From: Candidatus Amesbacteria bacterium RBG_19FT_COMBO_48_16
GTDB lineage: Bacteria > Patescibacteriota > Microgenomatia > CAZETR01 > Amesbacteraceae
Length of the DNA: 7,671 nucleotides
Direction: 5' to 3'
NCBI GenBank assembly: GCA_001775555.1
Contig: MEXE01000035.1
Coordinates: 1 to 7,671, forward strand
The position numbers were made by a program, and so were the translations under genes. Shown in pieces: positions 1 through 6,629 of the stretch. How positions within the stretch are numbered: position 1 is the stretch's first letter; each line of letters starts with the position of its first letter. The notes under the pieces were generated by a model. The model worked only from the letters and a program-made list of their open reading frames with translations, did no database searches and had not been told where the DNA came from.

Positions 1-2
1 CA

Positions 3-890
3 GTGATAGAGCTGATGCGAAAAAAAATAATTACCTTTACTCCCAAAAAGAAGACCCGGTTTTTGGGGTTGGGAATTAAAGATGATTTTTCCTTGAAACT
101 GGATAGGAATGCCGTAAATAAGTTGAATGAACCGGAAAAGAAATTGATAGCTTTTTTGTTTTCCCAAACGGATATTGTCACCAAGGAATATATTCAAAAC
201 AGGGGGAAAAAAGCCCCTGCAACTACCCAGAGTTTTTGGAGCGACTGGAAAAAGATGGGTAAAGAGATACTACTACAACAGGGGATTTTGGATCCGGAGG
301 CTAACCGACTGGCGAAAAAGATCGCCATTGAGGCAGGTATTGGTCTGTTTCTGGCTGTGGTCGGGGCAGGAATCGGAGCCAGTATCTATAAAAATCTCCC
401 ACTACTTGCCCTTGCCTGGTTTTTGGCGGTGGGGGGGGTGGTAATTGCCACAACGATTATCGCTATTGTTGCACCGTTTATGGAAAAACTGACGGATAAA
501 GGCAGGCTGGAAGCTGCGGGGTGGAGAGCATTTAAGAAATATCTGAATGATTACCGGGTGACGAGAAATAATCCGATCGACTCGGTAATTTTGTGGGAAA
601 AATACCTGGTATACGGAACGGCGCTCGGGATGTCTGCCAAAGCCCTGGCCCAGCTGCCGGTAAACTGGGAAAATACCCAGTTTGCCTCGTCGGGACTGTA
701 TGCAGTAGCTTACAGCGGAGGCGTCGGCCACGGGACAGATTTGGCCGGGTCATTTGGCAGTACGTTTAGTTCATTTGCGGCGTTGTCTTCAAGTTTTTCC
801 GGGTACGGGGCGGCGGGGGTAGGTGGAAGCGGCGGATTCTCCGGCGGCGGCGGTGGAGGCGGAGGGGGTGGAGGAGGAGGAGCGGGTTAG
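3..890 (+). CDS. DUF2207-type membrane protein, C-terminal part (5' end outside window)
   Basis: The function of this family is unknown; members are predicted membrane proteins common in Patescibacteria and Gram-positives. The frame is open to the left edge, so the true start lies upstream and only the last 295 codons are seen; the GTG at position 3 is simply the first in-frame candidate. In order, the visible protein has a basic soluble segment (residues 1-107), two hydrophobic helices (about 109-128 and 133-158), a conserved-looking stretch resembling the DUF2207 C-terminus (TDKGRLEAAGWRAFKKYL, then LWEKYLVYGTALG at about 198-210), and a low-complexity Ser/Gly tail ending in an almost pure glycine run (about 281-295). 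The paired helices followed by LWEKYLVYGTALG and a glycine tail are what I recognise as DUF2207. It converges on the copper operon and shows no sign of belonging to it. The family call is fairly sure; the role is unknown. Confidence 0.8.
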   Translation: MIELMRKKIITFTPKKKTRFLGLGIKDDFSLKLDRNAVNKLNEPEKKLIAFLFSQTDIVTKEYIQNRGKKAPATTQSFWSDWKKMGKEILLQQGILDPEANRLAKKIAIEAGIGLFLAVVGAGIGASIYKNLPLLALAWFLAVGGVVIATTIIAIVAPFMEKLTDKGRLEAAGWRAFKKYLNDYRVTRNNPIDSVILWEKYLVYGTALGMSAKALAQLPVNWENTQFASSGLYAVAYSGGVGHGTDLAGSFGSTFSSFAALSSSFSGYGAAGVGGSGGFSGGGGGGGGGGGGGAG

Positions 891-915
891 CTTTCACACC
901 TTTAAGGTGTGAAAG
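891..915. terminator. Perfect hairpin between convergent genes (possible bidirectional terminator)
   Basis: The arms CTTTCACACCTT (891-902) and AAGGTGTGAAAG (904-915) are exact reverse complements around one T, giving a 10-bp stem with a 5-nt loop in practice. It starts one base after the TAG of the forward DUF2207-type gene and contains the last codons and TGA of the reverse operon's final gene. Neither strand has a T-run after the stem, so it is not a textbook intrinsic terminator. Its position between two converging units suggests termination or 3'-end protection for both transcripts. Confidence 0.5.
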
Positions 916-1295
916 AGATAAGTAAGTCCGAGGAGGTTTAGGAAAAGGGCGAGGCTCATGATGGGGACTTGGTAGCGAATGGCAAAAGAGGCGGCGGTAA
1001 AGAGACCTAGAAAAGGCAGGAATTCAGCGACGTGGTGGGCGCAGCAAGCGGCCATAGATAAAGCAGAGGTAGCACCAGTTGCTGAGGGGAGGGCCGAGCG
1101 AAGTTTGATCAAGCGGATTAAATAAACCTGGGCGGCGAAAGTGGCTGTGATGGGAAGGACCAGCCACCAGAAAGACCTGAATTGGGATAAGGTAAAGGAC
1201 AAACTGCCGGATAGGAGCCGTAAAGTGAGTAAATAAAAAGAAAGCATACCCACTGCGGCCAGAGCCGCGGCAGGAACAGGGGACAGGCGGGACAT
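894..1295 (-). CDS. Four-helix membrane protein with CCAHH motif, last gene of copper operon
   Basis: I do not recognise a named family. The 133-residue protein looks like four membrane helices (about 9-30, 42-63, 85-107 and 110-130). At the start of the third helix is MAACCAHHVAEFLPFLGL (81-98): adjacent Cys84-Cys85, then His87-His88, a plausible soft-metal site at a membrane face. The protein has no other cysteines, which makes the pair stand out. The start ATG lies 2 nt after the stop of the upstream DUF5676-like gene, with no clear Shine-Dalgarno, so translation is probably coupled. The C-terminal codons run into the 891-915 hairpin. Given the operon, a part in copper binding, transfer or transport is the natural inference, but there is no proof in the sequence. 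A small mercury-type (MerT/MerC-like) transporter is another possibility by size and cysteine placement only. Confidence 0.8.
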   Translation of the reverse strand: MSRLSPVPAAALAAVGMLSFYLLTLRLLSGSLSFTLSQFRSFWWLVLPITATFAAQVYLIRLIKLRSALPSATGATSALSMAACCAHHVAEFLPFLGLFTAASFAIRYQVPIMSLALFLNLLGLTYLFHTLKV

Positions 1296-1297
1296 GA

Positions 1298-1576
1298 TTA
1301 TTTTTTCTCGCCCAGGCTATTGTAAATGTAGGCGAAAGCGTAGCCGGTCAGCCAGGCGGCGGCAGTCAGGGTGACAAAGCCGTATAAACCTAAGCCAAAG
1401 GGTAAGGGACTGACGCGCCAGACCGAATTTTCAAAACCGTGCATCCAGGACCGCATCATACCCATGTAAAACAGCGGGGTAGTAGAAATCAAGAGAGCGC
1501 AAATAAGGTACCAGGCGGCAGTTACCAAACCGAGAGCGTTGGCTAATCGAACGGGATCAAGTTTTATATTACTCAC
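1298..1576 (-). CDS. DUF5676-like two-helix membrane protein with Met-rich loop
   Basis: A 92-residue membrane protein resembling the DUF5676 family, whose function is unknown. It begins with the KLDPVRLANALGLV stretch typical of such proteins, then has a helix (about 12-34), a loop, and a second helix (about 60-84). The loop carries MGMMRSWMHG (38-47): four Met and one His within ten residues, suitable for Cu(I). The annotated start is a GTG that overlaps the TGA of the CcdA-like gene (GTGA). A full-strength ribosome binding site, AAAGGAGGTGA (1573-1583), covers that GTG and is therefore too close to serve it; an ATA codon at 1567-1565 is at ideal spacing and would give 89 residues. A reinitiating ribosome at the GTG is the conventional reading. 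Gene reality is well supported; family assignment is moderate and a copper role is inferred from context. Confidence 0.8.
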   Translation of the reverse strand: MSNIKLDPVRLANALGLVTAAWYLICALLISTTPLFYMGMMRSWMHGFENSVWRVSPLPFGLGLYGFVTLTAAAWLTGYAFAYIYNSLGEKK

Positions 1577-1583
1577 CTCCTTT
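1573..1583 (-). promoter_or_regulatory. Consensus Shine-Dalgarno overlapping a stop and a GTG start
   Basis: On the minus strand AAAGGAGGTGA matches the standard 16S anti-Shine-Dalgarno over its whole length. It encodes the last residues and stop of the CcdA-like gene and also contains the first bases of the GTG start proposed for the next gene. It matters because it leaves no room for the usual 5-9 nt gap before GTG, which makes the start of the DUF5676-like gene uncertain. Confidence 0.7.
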
Positions 1584-2646
1584 CAAAGAACAACGAAACA
1601 GGTGAGGTGTCCACAAGGTCACTGATTATAATTGTAAACGGCCCAGCAACGGAAGGGAAGGTGAGAATGGCGCTGCGGTGATGGGCGGCGTCTGATACCG
1701 GGGTGACTGACGCGGTTGATAATTCGGAGCCAGCGGTTTTGAGTTTGACTGAAGCGGAAAAATCAAAGGCGGAGAGGTCGACCGAGTGGGTATCCAGCGC
1801 AACATTGAATTTGCCGCTTTCAAATGTGACGGTAACAGCAACGTCTCCGGACTGGGCCGTCCGGGTCGCAGGAGGCTGGTCGGCGGAGGCGGGTGAAAGC
1901 CAACTGTTAAATTTCTGTTCGACTGTGGCAGCTGTATTCTGGAGATATCCGGCATAATGGCGGGATATATCCATGTTGAGCCGGCCGGCAAAAGTAAGGT
2001 AAATAATAAAAAGGCCCATGGGGATGAAAACCGCGGCGGAAATTATATTGCCTAACTTGAAGGAGCCGATGTTTTGATTGAAGAAATTGCGGTTAAGAAG
2101 CTGTCTTTTGTCGATAAAAAAGCCGGCGATAAAAAGCGGAGCTACCATACCCAAAACATAAGTGGCCCCCAGAGCCAGGGCTCCCCAAAAAGAGCCGGAC
2201 AGGAAAGACAGAGACAAAATGCCGATCAAAACCGGAGCGCAGCAGGCGCTGGCCAGACCGGAAATTAACCCCAGGACGAAAACGGAGAAAATGTCGGGTT
2301 GTCCTTGAGGTGCTGTGGGACGGGGAAGTCGAGGCAGGGCAAATTTAACGCCCCACAAAGCTAAAAGCCCGGCTATGACCATAGCTACTCCCCCGGTGTA
2401 GTAAGCCAGGTCGTGATAACGGAAAAGGAAACGGGAGACAAAAGAAATACCCAAAACAGCCGGCAGAAGAATGACAAAAATACCCAAGCCGAAAACGAAA
2501 GTCATGAACAGAATCCGGCTTCTGGTTTTGAACACACTGCCTAAATAGGAAGGCAGAAGAAAGGTAATGCAGCAAGGGGCAAACAAAGCCACCAGACCGG
2601 CTAAGAAAGCGGCTATAAACGAAGCGGGAAGAAGAAGGCCGGTCAT
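1573..2646 (-). CDS. CcdA/DsbD-type transmembrane thiol-redox protein fused to DTHSVDL beta domain
   Basis: The first roughly 220 residues form a CcdA-like (cytochrome c biogenesis/DsbD transmembrane) unit of about six helices. It has pseudo-symmetric cysteine sites in helices 1 and 4: LFAPCCITFLLPSYL (Cys25-Cys26) and SACCAPVLIG (Cys135-Cys136). CcdA proteins pass electrons from cytoplasmic thioredoxin to thiols outside the membrane. The double-Cys form differs from the usual single redox Cys per half. After helix 6 and a linker (about 225-265) comes a C-terminal domain (about 266-357) with alternating beta strands and the pattern DTHSVDL (285-291) then HHR (322-324); I have seen this pattern in small copper-associated domains, and the histidines are likely ligands. 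CcdA alone is usually near 220-240 residues, so the extra domain is a real fusion. The ATG follows the previous stop directly (TAAATG), with GGAG 5 nt upstream. It overlaps the next gene by 4 nt. Confidence 0.88.
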   Translation of the reverse strand: MTGLLLPASFIAAFLAGLVALFAPCCITFLLPSYLGSVFKTRSRILFMTFVFGLGIFVILLPAVLGISFVSRFLFRYHDLAYYTGGVAMVIAGLLALWGVKFALPRLPRPTAPQGQPDIFSVFVLGLISGLASACCAPVLIGILSLSFLSGSFWGALALGATYVLGMVAPLFIAGFFIDKRQLLNRNFFNQNIGSFKLGNIISAAVFIPMGLFIIYLTFAGRLNMDISRHYAGYLQNTAATVEQKFNSWLSPASADQPPATRTAQSGDVAVTVTFESGKFNVALDTHSVDLSAFDFSASVKLKTAGSELSTASVTPVSDAAHHRSAILTFPSVAGPFTIIISDLVDTSPVSLFFERR

Positions 2647-3534
2647 TTATACTCCGCAGCCGCCGCCGCCGGCGTCGTTTAGGCCAGGAACGGTGCCGAT
2701 TTGTCTTTTGACAGCGGAGTAGCCCGGACCGGAACTAAAACTCTTGCCTAAGGCCAGTTTGGGATCAACCCGGTCCCAGCTGGTCCCGGATTTGGAAAAG
2801 TGATAACCGAGCTCCAAATAAGTCTGGGGGAACCAGAAGGAATTGAAGGCCAAAATAGTTCTGTAAATTTGGTCATCTGACGCTCCCTGAGATACCATAA
2901 GCTCCACTAACCCTAAGGCAGCCATACCATGGTTACAGTCGGGAAAAGCGGTAGAGTTGCCGCAGCAGGGACGATAGATGTTTTCAGCAATTGATTTGAC
3001 GCGCTCATGTTGGTCGGGAGTTAAAGGAATAAGCTGGGACTGGGAATAATATGTCATGGCATCTTTTTTACCTAACGTCCAGCCGCCGGTAGAAGCGAAC
3101 CGGCCGGGATCGCCGGAAGCTTGCATCGGTCCGGAGTCCAGAACCGGGCTTTTTTGGGCTAATCCTGCCGCCCACAAGAGATCCACCCAGAATTGGGCGG
3201 AGTCGGCAGTAATGGTGATTGAAGTCTCGTCTGAGCCGTCCAGATATTTTTTTACCAGGTCAGGCTGACCGGCAAACAACTTGTCGAACTTGGCCCGGTC
3301 AATGACCCCGATTTTGACCAAACGCTGGCCTAAGTCACCCCAGGCAATATCAAAAGTGAAGCCTTGGGGGGGAAGAACCTGGATTTTGAGTTGGTTGATT
3401 TGGGCCACGGAGACGGGGGAGGAAGTGGGAGAGACTCGGGAGGCGACTTGAGTAGAAGCGCGGTAGCGGGAAAAAAACGAACCGGCCAGAAAAGCGGCGA
3501 GGATAAGTAACAGTTTGGGGAAAAATTTGGACAT
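2647..3534 (-). CDS. Membrane-anchored CC...DCNH protein of copper operon, function unknown
   Basis: I know of no named family, though I recall similar unnamed proteins beside CcdA-like genes in Patescibacteria. The 295-residue product has a basic N-terminus and one hydrophobic segment (about 7-22), a signal anchor, so the rest should face outside. A Ser/Thr/Pro linker (about 26-45) leads to a mostly helical soluble domain. The key stretch is YRPCCGNSTAFPDCNHGMA (187-205): Cys190, Cys191, Cys200 and His202, followed by an amphipathic helix (ALGLVELMVSQ) and FNSFWFPQTYLELGYHF (230-246). The C-terminus is glycine-rich with a lone Cys293 (GGGGCGV). The Cys/His cluster resembles in spirit the thiol sites of cytochrome c or copper-insertion chaperones, but I cannot place it. 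The frame stays open back to 3738, inside the upstream gene; I chose ATG 3534 because it begins the signal anchor and sits 7 nt after the upstream stop. Confidence 0.85.
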   Translation of the reverse strand: MSKFFPKLLLILAAFLAGSFFSRYRASTQVASRVSPTSSPVSVAQINQLKIQVLPPQGFTFDIAWGDLGQRLVKIGVIDRAKFDKLFAGQPDLVKKYLDGSDETSITITADSAQFWVDLLWAAGLAQKSPVLDSGPMQASGDPGRFASTGGWTLGKKDAMTYYSQSQLIPLTPDQHERVKSIAENIYRPCCGNSTAFPDCNHGMAALGLVELMVSQGASDDQIYRTILAFNSFWFPQTYLELGYHFSKSGTSWDRVDPKLALGKSFSSGPGYSAVKRQIGTVPGLNDAGGGGCGV

Positions 3535-3541
3535 ATAATTT

Positions 3542-4042
3542 TTAGGATTTAGTAACTTCCCCCTTGAGATTGAACTCAACATAAGGATGCAGGGGGTCGC
3601 TGGTTTCCAGACTGATAATGCGCTCCATGGGACCGACTCCCTGGGGACCGTGGAAAGCGGGGTCGAAAACGATTTCCAGCTGAGCTGTCTCCCCCGGTTG
3701 AACCGTGCCTTTCCAGTCCGACTGCTGATGCATAGCAAAAGCCGGGCTGGTGCCGGAGGTAGAAATCAACTTGACCGTGGTACACATACAGGAGGTCTTC
3801 ATATTAGCTACAGTCAGGGGAGCGGTACCTTGGTTTCCTACCGGAAAAGAATGAGTGACCACACCGCCGGAATAATTGATATTCTGCCAGTCGTAATTCT
3901 GGTGATCGACAAACAATTTGGCAGAGTCGTCTTTGACCACTTCGGCTTTTTGATTGGTAGGTAAGCGGGAGGCCAAAACAACACCGCCGATTACTAATCC
4001 CAAAGAAGAGATAATAACGGCAATTATAATTTTAGGGTTCAC
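3542..4042 (-). CDS. Membrane-anchored DUF1573 protein with CMC motif
   Basis: A 166-residue protein with an N-terminal anchor helix (about 5-24) and an Ig-like beta domain of the DUF1573 type. Visible hallmarks are VTHSFPVGNQGTAPLTV (62-78), the cysteine motif TSCMCTTV (83-90, Cys85 and Cys87), PGETAQLEIVFDP (116-128) and the closing strands ISLETSDPLHPYVEFNLKGEV. DUF1573 domains are extracytoplasmic and of unknown function; the CxC pair is conserved in many members and is a plausible Cu(I) or disulfide site. Extra potential ligands here include Met104-His105. The start is a GTG overlapping the copA stop (GTGA, 4 nt), with no Shine-Dalgarno, indicating translational coupling to copA. No in-frame alternative start would keep the anchor. 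Its role beside CopA and a CcdA-like protein is most simply copper binding outside the membrane, which is an inference. Confidence 0.9.
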   Translation of the reverse strand: MNPKIIIAVIISSLGLVIGGVVLASRLPTNQKAEVVKDDSAKLFVDHQNYDWQNINYSGGVVTHSFPVGNQGTAPLTVANMKTSCMCTTVKLISTSGTSPAFAMHQQSDWKGTVQPGETAQLEIVFDPAFHGPQGVGPMERIISLETSDPLHPYVEFNLKGEVTKS

Positions 4043-6255
4043 GTGAGGCGAATACGCTTGAGTAACAGGGAATTGGCGACGACGGAAACGGAACTGGTGG
4101 CCATGGCGGCGGAAGCCAGAATGGGGCTTAATAAAATTCTGGTGAAAGGATAAAGCACACCGGCGGCGACGGGGATAAGCACGATGTTGTAAGCAAAAGC
4201 CCAGAAAAGGTTGGCTTTGATCGTCCGCAGAGTCGCCCGGCTGAGTTTGAGAGCCAGGGGAATCGTAGTCAGGTCTTTGTTAACCAAAGTGATACCCGCG
4301 GATTCCATAGCCACATCTGTACCAGAGGCCATAGCAATACCCACATCGGCTGCGGCCAGAGCCGGGGCATCGTTGATGCCGTCACCAACCATGGCAACTA
4401 TTTTGTTTTCTGCCTGCAGCTGCCTGACAGTTTTTTCCTTATCTGCCGGTAACACCTGGGCAAAAAACCTGGTAATGCCGACCTGGGACGCAATGGCGGA
4501 AGCTGTCCTGGGATTATCCCCGGTGACCAGGGAGGTCTCTATTCCCTGGCGATGCAAAAGATTGATAGCGTGTTTGGCGGAAGGGCGTAAAGTATCGGCG
4601 ATGGCGATAATCCCCAAAACCCGGGTGGGAGTACCGACTAAAACCACCGTCTTTCCCTGCTTTTCCAGCCGGCTGACCTGGGGGGGAATTGAAGAAAACA
4701 TTTGCGGAGCACCCAAAAGGTATTTGGTATCGTGAATTTTTCCCTCCACTCCCCTACCGGCTAAACTTTTGAAATGGGTAACTGCAGAAACAGTAACGGC
4801 GGATTTTTCGGCAGCCTGCAGAATAGCCTGGGCCAGGGGATGCTCGGAGCCGGTTTCCAGAGAAGCGGCCAGAGAGAGCAGTTGGTTGGTCGTTAATCGT
4901 TTATCGTTGACCGAAATTATGTCGGTGACGACGGGCTTGCCTTCGGTCAAAGTTCCCGTCTTGTCAAAAATAACATGATTTACCCTGTGGGCAATTTCCA
5001 GGCTTTGGGCATCCCTGACCAAGATGCCATGCTGGGCGGCCAAACCGGTGCCTACTACCAAAGCTGTCGGGGTAGCCAGGCCGAGAGCGCAAGGGCAAGC
5101 GATGATCAAGACGGCGACTGTATTAAGAAGGGCAAAAAGGAGGGCGGGGGCAGGACCGAAAGCATACCAGACAGCAAAAGTGGTAACGGAAAGCATGAGG
5201 ACTACGGGAACGAAATAAGAAGAGATAACATCAACTAATTTCTGGATAGGAGCACGGGAAGCCTGGGCTTGTTCTACCAAGCGGATAATCTGGGCCAGCA
5301 TGGTGTCGCGGCCGATTTTCTGGGCTCGGATTAGTATGGTGCCGGTAGTATTGAGAGTACCGGTAATAACTGTGTCATCAGCATGTTTGTAGACGGGAAT
5401 ACTTTCACCGGTAACCAGGGATTCGTCAACAGATGTTTCCCCGGATAGAACCACACCATCAACGGGGACTTTTTCACCCGGGCGGAGACGGAGCTGATCC
5501 CCTACCACAACCTCGCTTATTGGGATATCTACTTCTTTGCCCGCTCTGACCACCCGGGCGGTCTTGGGCTGCAGACCAATTAATTTTTTGATAGCCTGAG
5601 ATGTCTGGCCGCGGGCTCTAGCTTCCAGAAATTTACCTAAAATAATAAGGGCGATTATAGTAACGCTGGTGTCAAAATAAGGTTCCGGGGTAACGCCTAA
5701 CCGGGAAATGACCTGGGGTAAAAAGATAACCAGGACCGAATAAAGATAAGCTACGGTGGTACCGATAGTTATTAAAGTATCCATGTTGGCGGTGCGATTT
5801 TTTAAACTGGCCCAGGTGGAGCGATAAAAATCGCGGCCGACCCAGAATTGGACCAGAGAGGCCAAGAAAAAATGAAGATAAGAATTTTTCAGCGGGAGGG
5901 GGGCTGTCTGCATGAGCAGGGGGAGAGTTGCCCAGAGAAGCAGGGCGGAGACCAGAGCGGAAAGAAGAAACTTATTTTTCAATACAACTATTTCCCGATC
6001 TTTGGCTTGCTGCCGGACATCGACGAGCTCATCCGGATTAGTGATTAGGGCTTTGTATCCTAATTTTTCTATTACTGCGGAGATTTGCTGAGGGTCGGTT
6101 TGGGCAGAGTCGTAAACAATTGAGGCTTTTTCAGTGGCGTAATTGACAGAAGCTGTACTGACCCCAGGGTTACGCTGGAGTAAGCGCTGAATGTTGACCG
6201 CGCAGCTGGCACAGTGCATACCAGCGATGGGAATAGTTATGGATCGGGTAGGCAT
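4039..6255 (-). CDS. copA: Copper-exporting P1B-type ATPase CopA
   Basis: An ATP-driven Cu(I) exporter of the inner membrane. Counting from the ATG at 6255 (738 residues), it has one N-terminal HMA domain with GMHCASC (12-18), the actuator loop TGES (282-285), the intramembrane metal site CPC within IIACPCALGLATPTA (387-389), the phosphorylation motif DKTGTLTEGKP (Asp431), the nucleotide-binding SEHPLA (HP 472-473) and the hinge GDGINDAPAL (624-631). Helix 7 has the YN pair (689-690) and helix 8 MATSS (718-722), the residues that set Cu+/Ag+ selectivity, so copper rather than zinc or cadmium is well supported. Length is normal for a single-HMA CopA. An upstream ATG at 6285 would add ten residues and overlap the cupredoxin gene by 23 nt; I prefer 6255 because it starts just before the HMA domain and lies 7 nt after the upstream stop. 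It overlaps the DUF1573 gene by 4 nt. Confidence 0.97.
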   Translation of the reverse strand: MPTRSITIPIAGMHCASCAVNIQRLLQRNPGVSTASVNYATEKASIVYDSAQTDPQQISAVIEKLGYKALITNPDELVDVRQQAKDREIVVLKNKFLLSALVSALLLWATLPLLMQTAPLPLKNSYLHFFLASLVQFWVGRDFYRSTWASLKNRTANMDTLITIGTTVAYLYSVLVIFLPQVISRLGVTPEPYFDTSVTIIALIILGKFLEARARGQTSQAIKKLIGLQPKTARVVRAGKEVDIPISEVVVGDQLRLRPGEKVPVDGVVLSGETSVDESLVTGESIPVYKHADDTVITGTLNTTGTILIRAQKIGRDTMLAQIIRLVEQAQASRAPIQKLVDVISSYFVPVVLMLSVTTFAVWYAFGPAPALLFALLNTVAVLIIACPCALGLATPTALVVGTGLAAQHGILVRDAQSLEIAHRVNHVIFDKTGTLTEGKPVVTDIISVNDKRLTTNQLLSLAASLETGSEHPLAQAILQAAEKSAVTVSAVTHFKSLAGRGVEGKIHDTKYLLGAPQMFSSIPPQVSRLEKQGKTVVLVGTPTRVLGIIAIADTLRPSAKHAINLLHRQGIETSLVTGDNPRTASAIASQVGITRFFAQVLPADKEKTVRQLQAENKIVAMVGDGINDAPALAAADVGIAMASGTDVAMESAGITLVNKDLTTIPLALKLSRATLRTIKANLFWAFAYNIVLIPVAAGVLYPFTRILLSPILASAAMATSSVSVVANSLLLKRIRLT

Positions 6256-6262
6256 ACTATAT

Positions 6263-6622
6263 TCAGACGGCAATAATTTTGCCATGGTACATGTTCATGC
6301 CGCAGTGAAAGGGGTAAACGCCGGGACGGGTAAGAGTAAGCGTAAGAGCTAGGGGGGTGTTGAGGGGCAGATCTTTTTTGATCTTAAGATCGGGAATAAT
6401 TAACTCCTCAAGACAAGGGTTGGGGTCGGTGCGGGTAAAAGTCAAGGTCACGGGTTGGCCTACCGGAACTTTGGTGACCGAAGGCGAGTAACCTCCGGAG
6501 ACAGAAATGGCAGCTGTGGTAACCATCGGGCTGTCATCCGGGCGGCGAGACAGAAAAAACCAGTAAATAAATCCGATTAGACCTACCGAGGAAATTAATA
6601 TAATAATTTTGTCCAGAGACAT
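6263..6622 (-). CDS. Membrane-anchored cupredoxin-like copper-binding protein
   Basis: A 119-residue protein with one N-terminal anchor helix (about 5-24) and a cupredoxin_1-type domain outside the membrane. Features are a Gly/Val-rich first strand (SVSGGYSPSVTKVPVGQPVTLTF written in two parts: 40-50 and 51-62), TRTDPNPCLEELIIPD (63-78, with Cys70) and the closing loop GVYPFHCGMNMYHGKIIAV (101-119). Cys70, His106, Cys107, Met109, Met111 and His113 are the likely ligands. This Cys/Met-rich pattern, without the classic blue-copper His-Cys-His-Met set, suggests Cu(I) storage or delivery rather than electron transfer. The frame is open back to 6754 inside csoR, but ATG 6622 begins the anchor and lies 7 nt after the csoR stop, with no Shine-Dalgarno. 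It sits between the repressor and CopA, where it may accept exported copper (inference). Confidence 0.92.
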   Translation of the reverse strand: MSLDKIIILISSVGLIGFIYWFFLSRRPDDSPMVTTAAISVSGGYSPSVTKVPVGQPVTLTFTRTDPNPCLEELIIPDLKIKKDLPLNTPLALTLTLTRPGVYPFHCGMNMYHGKIIAV

Positions 6623-6629
6623 AATAAAT

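Noticed and set aside
3535..3738. N-terminal extension of the CC...DCNH protein back to 3738.
   Set aside because: It would overlap the DUF1573 gene almost fully to its middle and would bury the signal anchor that begins at ATG 3534.
3587..5238. Several open frames on the forward strand opposite copA and the DUF1573 gene (for example 4211-4735 and 3587-3964).
   Set aside because: They lie wholly antisense to genes with clear family motifs, have no ribosome sites, and their sequences look like reverse images of the real genes.
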